From: an uncultured Erysipelotrichaceae bacterium
GTDB taxonomy: Bacteria > Bacillota_I > Bacilli_A > Erysipelotrichales > Erysipelotrichaceae
Assembly: GCA_934692455.1 (NCBI GenBank)
Contig: CAKUTY010000050.1
Span: 1-8,638 of the forward strand
DNA: 8,638 bases
Direction of reading: 5' to 3'
The notes beneath the pieces are model-generated. The model was not told where the DNA came from. It worked only from the letters and a program-made list of their open reading frames with translations, and made no database searches. Both the position numbers and the translations under genes were made by a program. Below, piece after piece: positions 1 through 5,726 of the stretch. Each line of letters begins with the position of its first letter. Position 1 is the first letter of the stretch.

Positions 1-1627
1 TATTCTCTTTATTCTCAGCAATCTTATCCAAGCCATCTTCCATATTAGCAGTATATTTAACATTAATAACTGGCTTAAAGAATTCCTTAAGCTTCTCATC
101 AGTTAAAGTGCCCTGCTCTGTAGGATAGAAATATTTAGTCTTAGACTTATCAGACTCTTTCTTAAGTTCAACATAGTTACGCTTAACAATAGTCTCAATG
201 ATAGTCGCATAAGTACTTGGACGACCAACGCCCTCTTCTTCTAGCGCCTTAATCAATTTAGCTTCAGTATAACGACTTGGTCCTTCAGTAAAATGCTGTT
301 CCTTAACAGTATCCTTTAATTCAAGAACATCCCCTTCTTTTAAAGGTTTTAAAATAACATCCTTGCTAGAATCATAATCCTTATAAATCTTCAAGAAACC
401 ATCAAAATCTAGCTTAGAACCACTGATTGTAAACAAATAATCACCACTTTCAATGTTGTAAGTTACTGAATTAAATGATGCATCCTTCATTAAAGAAGCT
501 AGGGCTCTAATATAAATAAACTTATATAACTTATATTGGTCATTTGTTAAATAAGGCTTAACACTCTCTGGTGTATGATCAAGTGATGTTGGTCTAATAG
601 CCTCATGTGCATCCTGACTTGATTCATCATTCTTAACACGATAAAAGCCTTTATACTCCTTACCATATTCATTTTCAATATAACTATAAGCCGCATTTAC
701 AAACTCATTAGATAAACGAGTAGAGTCAGTACGCATATAAGTAATAAGACCAACTGTCTCGTTCTTTAAATCAATACCCTCATAAAGATTCTGAGCTAAC
801 ATCATCGTTTTTTTAGCACTAAAATCTAATTTGCTAGAAGCTTCCTGTTGAAGTGTTGAAGTGATAAAAGGAAGATAAGGAGCTCTTTTCTTCTTCTTTT
901 CAACTACACCGCTTACCACAAAAGGCTCTTTTAAATCAGTTACAATCTTATTAGCCTCTTCTTCATTCTTAATTTCAGCCTTCTTGCCCTTAATCTTAGC
1001 CAAAGTAGTATTGAATTCATCCTTACCCTTATTTAATAAAGCCTTGATAGTCCAATATTCTTCAGGTACAAAAGCTGCAATTTCTTTCTCACGATCACAA
1101 ATCATTCTAAGTGCAATAGATTGTACTCTACCTGCTGACTTAGACTTAATCTTCTTTTGAAGCAACTTAGACAACTTAAAACCAATAATACGGTCAAGTA
1201 TTCTTCTTGTTTCTTGTGATCTAACAAGATTCATATCAATAGTACGAGGATTTTCCATTGAATTTAAAATAGTATTCTTAGTAATTTCATTAAAAACCAC
1301 TCTATTTGTATCATCAACATCTAATCCTAACTCTTGAGCTAAATGCCAAGAAATAGCCTCTCCTTCTCTATCCGGGTCGGTTGCTAGATATACTTTTTCA
1401 GCCTTTGAAACTAAAGACTTTAATTCTTTAACAGTATCCTTTTTATCCTTAGAAACCACATAAGTAGGTTTAAAATCATTTTCAACATCTACCCCTAGCC
1501 CTTCTTTACCAGTAGTAGCCAAGTCACGAATGTGACCCTTACTAGAAACGACCTTATAGTCCTTTCCTAAATATTTTTCAATCGTCTTTGATTTAGAAGG
1601 AGACTCTACAATTACTAAATTTTTCAT
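1..1627 (-). CDS. topA: DNA topoisomerase I, N-terminal 542 residues (runs off left edge)
   Basis: This is a type IA topoisomerase. It relaxes negatively supercoiled DNA by cutting one strand through a 5'-phosphotyrosine and passing the other strand through. My translation from ATG at 1627 begins MKNLVIVESPSKSKTIEKYL, the typical start of the Toprim domain. The acidic Toprim motif ATDPDREGE is at residues 82-90 (D84, D86, E88). The catalytic tyrosine is Y297 in GLITYMRTDSTR, followed by SQDAHEAIRPT. The conserved GRPSTYATIIETI segment lies further on, so domains I-IV of the core are nearly complete. The reading frame stays open to position 2. The zinc-ribbon C-terminal repeats, if present, are outside the window. 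A GAGAG ribosome-binding site is at 1638-1642, ten bases before the start. The gene follows dprA with a 49-bp gap, the usual Bacillota order. Identification is secure. Confidence 0.97.
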   Translation of the reverse strand, partial: MKNLVIVESPSKSKTIEKYLGKDYKVVSSKGHIRDLATTGKEGLGVDVENDFKPTYVVSKDKKDTVKELKSLVSKAEKVYLATDPDREGEAISWHLAQELGLDVDDTNRVVFNEITKNTILNSMENPRTIDMNLVRSQETRRILDRIIGFKLSKLLQKKIKSKSAGRVQSIALRMICDREKEIAAFVPEEYWTIKALLNKGKDEFNTTLAKIKGKKAEIKNEEEANKIVTDLKEPFVVSGVVEKKKKRAPYLPFITSTLQQEASSKLDFSAKKTMMLAQNLYEGIDLKNETVGLITYMRTDSTRLSNEFVNAAYSYIENEYGKEYKGFYRVKNDESSQDAHEAIRPTSLDHTPESVKPYLTNDQYKLYKFIYIRALASLMKDASFNSVTYNIESGDYLFTISGSKLDFDGFLKIYKDYDSSKDVILKPLKEGDVLELKDTVKEQHFTEGPSRYTEAKLIKALEEEGVGRPSTYATIIETIVKRNYVELKKESDKSKTKYFYPTEQGTLTDEKLKEFFKPVINVKYTANMEDGLDKIAENKEN

Positions 1628-1651
1628 ATCTTTTACGCTCTCTATTTCAAT

Positions 1652-1680
1652 AAATTACACATTCAATTATTATTTGTCAA
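1652..1680 (-). promoter_or_regulatory. Sigma-A-type promoter for topA
   Basis: On the minus strand a perfect -35 TTGACA (1680-1675) is followed by a 17-bp spacer and the -10 hexamer TAATTT (1657-1652). A start site near 1645 would give a leader of about 18 nt that still contains the GAGAG ribosome-binding site. The -35 overlaps the TGA stop of dprA. topA may therefore be expressed independently of the upstream genes, in keeping with its need to respond to supercoiling. The call rests on consensus match only. Confidence 0.55.
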
Positions 1681-2393
1681 TTTATATCTTCATATTTAAG
1701 GATTTCAGCACCCTCTTGAATTAATTGATTATTAAAATTTCCATTCTCATTAAACACCTCAAAAGGAAGCACTTTAATAGTCTTACCTAAGGTTAAAGCC
1801 TCATTCACGGTAGTTAAAGTACCTGATTTATTCCTAGCTTCCATAATAAGTATTTCCTCACCTAAAGCTGCAATTATTCTATTCCTAAAAGGGAAATGAT
1901 AGGCATTAGGTATTGTCTTATAAGGATATTCACTAATAAGTAAACCCTCTTGTTCCATCCTTTTATATAAATCTTTGTTTTCGGCAGGATAAATATAATC
2001 AATACCGCAGCCTAAAACACCAATTGTCATCTTAGCATTTTTATGAGCGCAAGCATCAATGCCCTTAGCCAAACCTGAGACAATTACTTTTTCATCCCTT
2101 ACTTTTTGAACATACTTTTCAGTGGCAAATAAGGCATAATCACAGGGTCTTCTAGAGCCTACAATGCTTATTTTGTCTCTTTTTAATAAGCTAATGTCTC
2201 CTCTATAAAAAAGAACGAAAGGACTTTTGTTAAGATCAAATAATTCAATAGGATAAGCATCATCAAAAATAGTTATCGCATTAGGACAGAATCTTTCCTC
2301 AACATCCTCATTTCTAATGATAGCTTTTCTAATTAAGTCATAGTTGCCAGCATACTTGATTGCTAGCGAAATTAATTTATTTCTATTTTCCAT
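1677..2393 (-). CDS. dprA: DprA/Smf-family DNA-processing protein, short form
   Basis: This belongs to the DprA family. These proteins bind single-stranded DNA in the cytoplasm and load RecA during natural transformation. The Rossmann-like core is visible: VGSRRP at residues 78-83, SGLAKGIDACAHKNA at 106-120, GVLGCGIDYIYPAENKDLY at 125-143, LISEYP at 152-157, FPFRNRIIAALG at 167-178 and EARNKSGTLTT at 185-195. At 238 residues it is short for the family. It stops soon after the core and lacks the C-terminal winged-helix domain found in many homologues. The N-terminal extension is also small. The segment SGTLTTVNEALTLGK departs from the usual SGSLITA pattern. The ribosome-binding site is weak (GAG near the start). 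It lies 31 bp downstream of rnhB, so it is probably in the ylqF-rnhB-dprA unit. Whether this organism is transformable cannot be judged here. Confidence 0.93.
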   Translation of the reverse strand: MENRNKLISLAIKYAGNYDLIRKAIIRNEDVEERFCPNAITIFDDAYPIELFDLNKSPFVLFYRGDISLLKRDKISIVGSRRPCDYALFATEKYVQKVRDEKVIVSGLAKGIDACAHKNAKMTIGVLGCGIDYIYPAENKDLYKRMEQEGLLISEYPYKTIPNAYHFPFRNRIIAALGEEILIMEARNKSGTLTTVNEALTLGKTIKVLPFEVFNENGNFNNQLIQEGAEILKYEDIN

Positions 2394-2424
2394 ACTCTAT
2401 TATTGAGATGAAAAAGAAAAATTC

Positions 2425-3033
2425 CTACCCTCTTTTCTTCAAAATTGGATCTTTACACGGTCCATATGACATACGATAGATATCAAAAACCCCATATTCT
2501 CTTAATAATTCTAAATGTCTTTTAGTAGGATAACCCTTATGCTTACGATATTCATATTCAGGATATAACTTATCATATTCATACATTATCTTATCTCTTG
2601 TGACCTTAGCTAAAATAGAAGCTCCCGCAATTGAAATAGACTTAGCATCACCCTTAATAATAGGAATAACCTTTTCATTATCAACAATCGGCATCGCATC
2701 AGTTAAAACATACTTCACATCATATGACAAAGCTATCTCACTCATGGCCTTTTTAGTAGCCGCATAGATATTAAGCTCATCAATTTCCTTAGGCTCTACA
2801 ATCTTTATGCAATAATACAAAGCGTCCTCAACAATCTGATTGTATAAGATATCCCTTTTCTTTTCACTCAACTTCTTGGAATCATTGATTAATTCATTAT
2901 TATAGCCAACGGGAAAAACACAACCCGCCACAACAAGAGGCCCACACAGTGGACCCCTACCAGCTTCATCGATTCCCATTACTAAATCACTTGTTTCAAG
3001 ACACTTATTTTCATATTCATTCAACAGGCTCAT
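2425..3033 (-). CDS. rnhB: Ribonuclease HII
   Basis: RNase HII cuts the RNA strand of RNA/DNA hybrids and removes single ribonucleotides misincorporated into DNA, using divalent metal ions. From ATG at 3033 the protein has 202 residues. The signature GIDEAGRGPLCGP carries the first two catalytic acidic residues (D22, E23). Further acidic sites are in VLTDAMP and in KGDAKSISIAGASILAKVTRD. A late KHKGYPTKRH segment is typical of the family. Start choice: the frame is open to TTG at 3057, and TTG at 3042 sits six bases after GGAAGGA (3049-3055), which is well spaced. ATG 3033 has only GAG close by. Either 3042 or 3033 is plausible. The gene overlaps the end of ylqF by 17 nt (25-26 nt with the TTG start), which implies translational coupling. 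Function is secure; the start is not. Confidence 0.95.
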   Translation of the reverse strand: MSLLNEYENKCLETSDLVMGIDEAGRGPLCGPLVVAGCVFPVGYNNELINDSKKLSEKKRDILYNQIVEDALYYCIKIVEPKEIDELNIYAATKKAMSEIALSYDVKYVLTDAMPIVDNEKVIPIIKGDAKSISIAGASILAKVTRDKIMYEYDKLYPEYEYRKHKGYPTKRHLELLREYGVFDIYRMSYGPCKDPILKKRG

Positions 3034-3868
3034 ATTTCTCAAAAGTAATCCTTCCAATATTATTTTCTCTGATATCCTTTAAAAGTAAGCTATAAGCCTT
3101 ATGGCGATCAACACCGCCATCACTTGTTAGCCACATCTTCTTTAAGCCTATTTCATTAATTAAATCAACACTATTTTCATCAACTTCATAGCGCTTATTT
3201 AAAAGACCTGGATAATTATCTTTAATATAATTTAGACCAAAATAAACTAAAGATTCTTCATTTAAAATCTTATCGTTCATACTACCTAATAAAGCTAAGA
3301 TCATAGCTTGGTTTTGGTCTTCAATCTTAGGCCATAAAACACCTGGTGTATCTAATAATTCAACATCCTCATTAATTCTAATCCATTGAAGATTCTTAGT
3401 AACACCTGGTCTATTTTCCGCCTTAGCAACCTTCTTTTTAACTACATTATTAATAAAAGTCGATTTACCAACATTAGGTATACCAACCACCATAGCTCTT
3501 AAAACCTTCTTACGAATGCCTCTTTCTCTTGCCTTATCTAGCTTAGCCTTTAAGATTAATTTAACTTTATCAACAACCTTCTTAGTATTCTTTTCATTTA
3601 AAGAATCACACAAAACAACATTCTTAAAACCATTAATCCACAATTCATTTTGTTTAGAATCAGCCTTATCAGTCTTATTAAGAATGATTAATCTCTCTTT
3701 ATTGCTAGCCATCTCATCAAGTAAAGGATTGCCGCTTGCCAAAGGCATTCTTGCATCCCTTATTTCAATGATGATATCAACCAGTTTTAACTGTTCTTCC
3801 ATCTGTCTTCTGGCCTTTTCCATATGACCTGGATACCAGTTTATTGTTACCTTATTTTCATTATCCAT
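3017..3868 (-). CDS. ylqF: Ribosome biogenesis GTPase YlqF/RbgA
   Basis: RbgA is a cytoplasmic GTPase needed late in assembly of the 50S ribosomal subunit in Bacillus subtilis. The protein is circularly permuted, and this is visible in the motif order: G4 NKTD at residues 64-67 comes before G1 GIPNVGKS at 129-136, then G2 in RPGVTK at 153-158 and G3 DTPG at 173-176. The N-terminal INWYPGHMEKARRQ is a family hallmark. The C-terminal part corresponds to the helical domain that contacts rRNA. Length (283 aa) is normal. The open frame extends to GTG at 3877, but ATG 3868 is preceded by AGGAAGTG and fits the family N-terminus better. It is the first gene after the terminator at 3904-3928, so it probably starts a new transcript. 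Its 3' end overlaps rnhB. Confidence 0.96.
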   Translation of the reverse strand: MDNENKVTINWYPGHMEKARRQMEEQLKLVDIIIEIRDARMPLASGNPLLDEMASNKERLIILNKTDKADSKQNELWINGFKNVVLCDSLNEKNTKKVVDKVKLILKAKLDKARERGIRKKVLRAMVVGIPNVGKSTFINNVVKKKVAKAENRPGVTKNLQWIRINEDVELLDTPGVLWPKIEDQNQAMILALLGSMNDKILNEESLVYFGLNYIKDNYPGLLNKRYEVDENSVDLINEIGLKKMWLTSDGGVDRHKAYSLLLKDIRENNIGRITFEKYEPVE

Positions 3869-3888
3869 ATTTATCACTTCCTATCTTA

Positions 3889-3897
3889 AATATACCA
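3889..3897 (-). promoter_or_regulatory. Extended -10 promoter candidate for ylqF
   Basis: The minus strand reads TGG-TATATT, an extended -10 (TGn plus TATATT), directly after the terminator hairpin of the LOG gene. No convincing -35 is present 16-18 bp upstream. Transcription would start near 3882, giving a very short leader that still includes AGGAAGTG before ylqF. Its position after a terminator is the main support. Confidence 0.35.
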
Positions 3898-3903
3898 TAA
3901 GTT

Positions 3904-3928
3904 AAGAAAACAGTTGCCTAGACAACTG
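3904..3928 (-). terminator. Intrinsic terminator that contains the LOG-gene stop codon
   Basis: On the minus strand CAGTTG (3928-3923) and CAACTG (3916-3911) form a 6-bp stem around the loop TCTAGG, followed by TTTTCTT (3910-3904). The 5' arm is the last sense codons of the LOG gene, and its TAG stop (3920-3918) lies in the loop. Ribosomes finishing the LOG gene would cover this hairpin. It should end the lepB-LOG transcript. Confidence 0.7.
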
Positions 3929-4466
3929 CATTATACTTATTTATCACATCAACTATTTCTTCTAAGTTATTTAAGAAATAAATTCTTTCTTGTTTTTCTT
4001 TAGAAGATAAATCATAGTCAATCATTTTACTTAACAAAGCCTTTAAATCATCATAATAACCATTTAAGTTATAGACAATACAAGGGGCATCTAAATGTTT
4101 AAGAGATACCTTACACATTACTTCCGCAATCTCTTCTAAAGTTCCTGTACCACCTGGAAAAGCGATAAACGCATCACCAAGTTCAATCATCTTAGATCTT
4201 CTAGATGGCATATCTTCAGTGATATATAATTTCGTAATTTCTTTATATTCTAATCCTTGATCAATGAAAAATTGAGGTTCAACACCAATTACCTCACCAC
4301 CATTTTTTAAAACATTTTCAGCTAAAACACCCATTAAACCAGACTTAGAACCACCATAGACAAGATTATTGCCTGATTTACCAATCCAGGCTCCAAGTTC
4401 TTCGCAAGCTACTTTAAAACCAGGATCGTTTCCAAAATTAGCACCTAAATATACAGTAATATTCAT
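3918..4466 (-). CDS. LOG-family protein (TIGR00730; putative nucleoside-monophosphate phosphoribohydrolase)
   Basis: Members of this Rossmann-fold family hydrolyse the N-glycosidic bond of nucleoside 5'-monophosphates. Plant and fungal LOG proteins act on cytokinin ribotides; the bacterial substrate is often unknown. The motif PGGTGTLEE is at residues 104-112. The partner motif, classically MxxRK, is here MPSRR at 86-90. The N-terminal strand ITVYLGAN and the YGGSKSGLMG loop at 37-46 are also typical. Length (182 aa) is normal. The start ATG directly follows the lepB stop (TAGATG), with GGAG eight bases upstream inside the lepB coding end, so the two are translationally coupled. The stop codon is buried in the following terminator. 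Family is secure; physiological substrate is not known. Confidence 0.92.
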   Translation of the reverse strand: MNITVYLGANFGNDPGFKVACEELGAWIGKSGNNLVYGGSKSGLMGVLAENVLKNGGEVIGVEPQFFIDQGLEYKEITKLYITEDMPSRRSKMIELGDAFIAFPGGTGTLEEIAEVMCKVSLKHLDAPCIVYNLNGYYDDLKALLSKMIDYDLSSKEKQERIYFLNNLEEIVDVINKYNAVV

Positions 4467-4976
4467 CTACTTTACTCCAATTCTATTAAATGGATAATAT
4501 ACAAAGAAATGAGTTGATTTAATCTCTTCTTTACTAAAAGTTCCATAATATCTAGAATCTTTAGAAACAGGGCGATTATCTCCTAAACAAAAGTATTCAT
4601 TTTCGCCTAAAGTTATCTCAAAATCATTAGTATAGACATCGTCACTCAAGAAATCCTCTTCCACATATTCACCATTGATAAATAACATATTATTTATATA
4701 AGCGATTCTGTCATTAGGAAGCCCGATAACCCTTTTAACAAGTAATTCACTAGCCTTAGGTGAATCAATAACACAGATATCAAAGCGTTCAATGCCAAGA
4801 TTCTTAGTAAGTACAAAACTAAAACCACGATCATTTGTTTGTAGTGTTGGATACATACTAGTACCATGTACTTGTGCTGATATAAATAAAAACTTAAAAC
4901 AAATAAAAACAACAATAATTGCGGTTATCCCTACTTGAAAAAAGTCTTTAATAATTTCTATAAATTTTTTACCCAT
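4467..4976 (-). CDS. lepB: Type I signal peptidase
   Basis: This membrane-anchored serine protease removes signal peptides from exported proteins on the outer face of the membrane. A short basic N-terminus (MGKK) precedes one transmembrane helix at about residues 16-33. The catalytic serine is S40 in HGTSMYPTL, and the catalytic lysine is K81 in ELLVKRVIGLPND. The box E motif GDNRPVSKDSR lies near the C-terminus. At 169 residues and with a single membrane helix it is the compact Gram-positive SipS-like type. No Shine-Dalgarno sequence precedes ATG 4976, and only 16 bases separate it from the rplS terminator. Either readthrough or a promoter close to the start codon must supply its mRNA. It is followed directly by the LOG gene. 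Confidence 0.96.
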   Translation of the reverse strand: MGKKFIEIIKDFFQVGITAIIVVFICFKFLFISAQVHGTSMYPTLQTNDRGFSFVLTKNLGIERFDICVIDSPKASELLVKRVIGLPNDRIAYINNMLFINGEYVEEDFLSDDVYTNDFEITLGENEYFCLGDNRPVSKDSRYYGTFSKEEIKSTHFFVYYPFNRIGVK

Positions 4977-4982
4977 ACTGAT

Positions 4983-4988
4983 ATATTA
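4983..4988 (-). promoter_or_regulatory. Possible -10 element for a leaderless lepB transcript
   Basis: TAATAT on the minus strand (4988-4983) ends six bases before the lepB ATG, so initiation about 7 nt downstream would fall on or next to the start codon. No -35 match is visible, because that position lies in the terminator stem. Weak evidence, listed because lepB follows a terminator and lacks a ribosome-binding site. Confidence 0.2.
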
Positions 4989-4992
4989 CATT

Positions 4993-5018
4993 AAAAAAGT
5001 CGCACTGGGCGACTCTTT
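4993..5018 (-). terminator. Intrinsic terminator after rplS
   Basis: On the minus strand AGTCGC (5014-5009) and GCGACT (5003-4998) form a 6-bp GC-rich stem around CCAGT, followed by a run of T. Upstream A residues can extend the stem. It starts about ten bases after the rplS stop. The plus-strand side also ends in CTTTT, so some bidirectional activity is possible. Confidence 0.85.
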
Positions 5019-5026
5019 TAATCAAA

Positions 5027-5374
5027 TTAACGAACTTCTTTAATTCTAGCTGACTTACCAGAACGGCTTCTTAAGTAATAAAGCTTAGATCTTCTAACCT
5101 TACCAACTCTTAATACTGTAACCTTATCGATAACTGGTGAATGCATAGGGAATGTTCTTTCAACGCCTACACCGCTTGATAACTTTCTAACTGTGAAAGT
5201 TTCACCGATACCACTGCCTTGAACCTTAATTACAACACCTTCGAATGCTTGGATACGAGACTTGTCGCCTTCCTTAATTCTTACGTCAACTCTTACTGTC
5301 ATACCAGCTTTGATTTCTGGAAGATCAGTCTTTAATTGATCCTTAGTAATTTCATTTACTAAATTTAAATTCAT
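5027..5374 (-). CDS. rplS: 50S ribosomal protein L19
   Basis: L19 is a protein of the large ribosomal subunit located near the interface with the 30S subunit. The 115-residue product has the full family pattern: the start MNLNLVNEITKDQLKTDLPE, the SH3-like stretch GMTVRVDVRIKEGDKSRIQA, FEGVVIK, GETFTVRKLSSGVGVERTFP, and the basic C-terminus KVRRSKLYYLRSRSGKSARI. A strong ribosome-binding site, AAGGAG, lies seven bases before ATG 5374. It is a single-gene unit here, with its own promoter and leader upstream and a terminator downstream. This is unusual in that trmD is not its immediate neighbour. Confidence 0.98.
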   Translation of the reverse strand: MNLNLVNEITKDQLKTDLPEIKAGMTVRVDVRIKEGDKSRIQAFEGVVIKVQGSGIGETFTVRKLSSGVGVERTFPMHSPVIDKVTVLRVGKVRRSKLYYLRSRSGKSARIKEVR

Positions 5375-5390
5375 CTTTCTTCTCCTTTTA

Positions 5391-5438
5391 ACATGTAATA
5401 ATGTTGTTCATAATCAACATGAAAAGCGGAACAACGCT
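5391..5438 (-). promoter_or_regulatory. Structured leader of rplS mRNA (candidate L19 autoregulatory leader)
   Basis: Two adjacent hairpins can form in the minus-strand leader: AAGCG/CGCTT around TTGTTC (5439-5424), and ATGTTG/CAACAT around an 8-nt loop (5420-5401). The first loop region, GTTGTTC (5435-5429), is also exactly complementary to GAACAAC (5409-5403) in the second hairpin, which allows a pseudoknot or a switch to an alternative fold. L19 leaders that bind the protein are known upstream of rplS in low-GC Gram-positives. I cannot confirm that this one matches the known consensus. Confidence 0.45.
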
Positions 5439-5443
5439 TAAAT

Positions 5444-5473
5444 ATGATAACATAGTCAAACCCATTTAGGCAA
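5444..5473 (-). promoter_or_regulatory. Promoter of rplS
   Basis: Minus strand: -35 TTGCCT (5473-5468), an 18-bp spacer, and an extended -10 TGT-TATCAT (5452-5444). The expected start near 5438 puts both leader hairpins in the transcript. The promoter is back to back with the plus-strand small-RNA promoter at 5488-5524. Confidence 0.5.
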
Positions 5474-5487
5474 CATTTTTGAATATG

Positions 5488-5524
5488 GTGTAGGAATTTT
5501 TAAGTTTAACGGCAATTATATAGT
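5488..5524 (+). promoter_or_regulatory. Conserved promoter-like box of small-RNA module 1
   Basis: This 37-nt box is repeated without gaps 326 bp downstream (5814-5850) with 32 of 37 bases identical. It begins GTGTAGGAATTTTTA and ends with a -10-like TATAGT (5519-5524). No TTGACA-like -35 is visible, so an activator or a non-canonical promoter is possible. Conservation upstream of the transcribed region is the main evidence. Confidence 0.5.
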
Positions 5525-5551
5525 AGAAACACGGTCATATATTGTGTTTCT
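5525..5551 (+). repeat. Inverted repeat at the 5' end of module 1 RNA
   Basis: AGAAACAC (5525-5532) and GTGTTTCT (5544-5551) are perfectly complementary over 8 bp with an 11-nt loop. Module 2 has the same element at 5851-5858 and 5870-5877, where pairing is kept with two G-T pairs. It could be a 5' stem-loop that stabilises the RNA or an operator overlapping the start site. Confidence 0.6.
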
Positions 5552-5566
5552 TAGGAAGGATCTTTT

Positions 5567-5698
5567 ATGGAGATGCTTCTACGCTTCCTTGGAAATGGTG
5601 ATGACAAAGATGAGAAGCAAGTTTTACTTAGCAATCATCCTAGCACTATTAGACGTTTTAAACGTTCTATTAAAGTTGTTAGTCGAACTCCTATTTAA
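5567..5698 (+). CDS. Alternative 43-residue hydrophilic ORF overlapping the hydrophobic one
   Basis: This ORF starts MEMLLRFLGNGDDKDEKQ and ends in a basic stretch (RRFKRSIK). It has the better ribosome-binding site of the two overlapping frames: AGGAAGGA (5553-5560) six bases before ATG 5567. It has no recognisable domain or signal. In module 2 the matching start codon is ACG, so the ORF is not shared. It may be a leader whose translation opens the structure for the downstream hydrophobic ORF, an independent peptide, or a chance frame. I favour the other frame as the main product. Confidence 0.3.
   Translation: MEMLLRFLGNGDDKDEKQVLLSNHPSTIRRFKRSIKVVSRTPI
5588..5601. repeat. Direct repeat, copy a (start region of the hydrophobic ORF)
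   Basis: CTTGGAAATGGTGA is repeated exactly at 5758-5771, 170 bp downstream, beyond the terminator hairpin. This copy contains the GGTGA ribosome-binding sequence. A minus-strand RNA covering the second copy would be antisense to it over 14 nt. Confidence 0.85.
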
Positions 5699-5702
5699 AT
5701 AG
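5610..5702 (+). CDS. Small hydrophobic peptide, candidate type I toxin
   Basis: From ATG 5610 the product has 30 residues: a basic start MRSK, then an almost continuous hydrophobic helix FYLAIILALLDVLNVLLK, then LLVELLFK. Polar residues D, N, K and E recur every three or four positions, so the helix is amphipathic and could lie in or across a membrane. Leucine is encoded by TTA, CTA, TTG and CTC, which argues against a simple low-complexity tract. GGTGAT (5597-5602), matching the 3' part of the Shine-Dalgarno consensus, lies seven bases before ATG 5610. In-frame ATGs at 5595 and 5601 would give 35 or 33 residues. The start region lies in the direct repeat complementary to the proposed antisense RNA. 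I recognise no named family, and Fst-type PxxxG is absent. A secreted amphipathic peptide is an alternative. Confidence 0.55.
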   Translation: MRSKFYLAIILALLDVLNVLLKLLVELLFK

Positions 5703-5705
5703 GAG
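5688..5705. repeat. 18-bp perfect palindrome over the end of the small ORF
   Basis: CTCCTATTTAAATAGGAG is fully self-complementary and contains the stop codons of both overlapping small ORFs. Its left half CTCCTAT recurs at 5774-5780, inside the region from which the antisense RNA would start. It could form a small hairpin or a second pairing site. Confidence 0.6.
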
Positions 5706-5726
5706 AGAAAATCCAAGGAAGCAAAC

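Larger units (their letters stand above)
5583..5722 (+). other. Long-range RNA stem enclosing the small ORF (module 1)
   Basis: GCTTCCTTGGA (5583-5593) pairs with TCCAAGGAAGC (5712-5722) over 11 bp. The equivalent stem in module 2 is CTTCTTTGT (5903-5911) with ACAAAGAAG (6026-6034), 9 bp. Between copies a C-G pair becomes T-A and a G-C pair becomes T-A, with both sides changed. That is direct support for a selected RNA structure. Confidence 0.65.

Noticed and set aside
2417..2428. GTAGGAATTTTT on the minus strand at the end of rnhB matches the core of the module promoter boxes at 5488 and 5814.
   Set aside because: A 12-nt match of AT-rich sequence without the rest of the box, overlapping the rnhB stop codon, with no inverted repeat or small ORF after it. 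It is most likely chance.
3516..3827. Plus-strand frame of 103 codons opposite ylqF.
   Set aside because: It is the shadow of the ylqF coding strand: no ribosome-binding site, a low-complexity hydrophobic translation and no recognisable family.
4694..4915. Second minus-strand frame of 73 codons within lepB.
   Set aside because: It overlaps the catalytic core of lepB in another frame; its hydrophobic character reflects codon composition.
5595..5702. Is the hydrophobic ORF a member of the Fst, TxpA/BsrG or Ldr toxin families?
   Set aside because: Architecture is par-like, but the peptide lacks the PxxxG motif and the acidic or charged tail of Fst and does not resemble what I recall of TxpA/BsrG or Ldr. 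I therefore left it without a family name.
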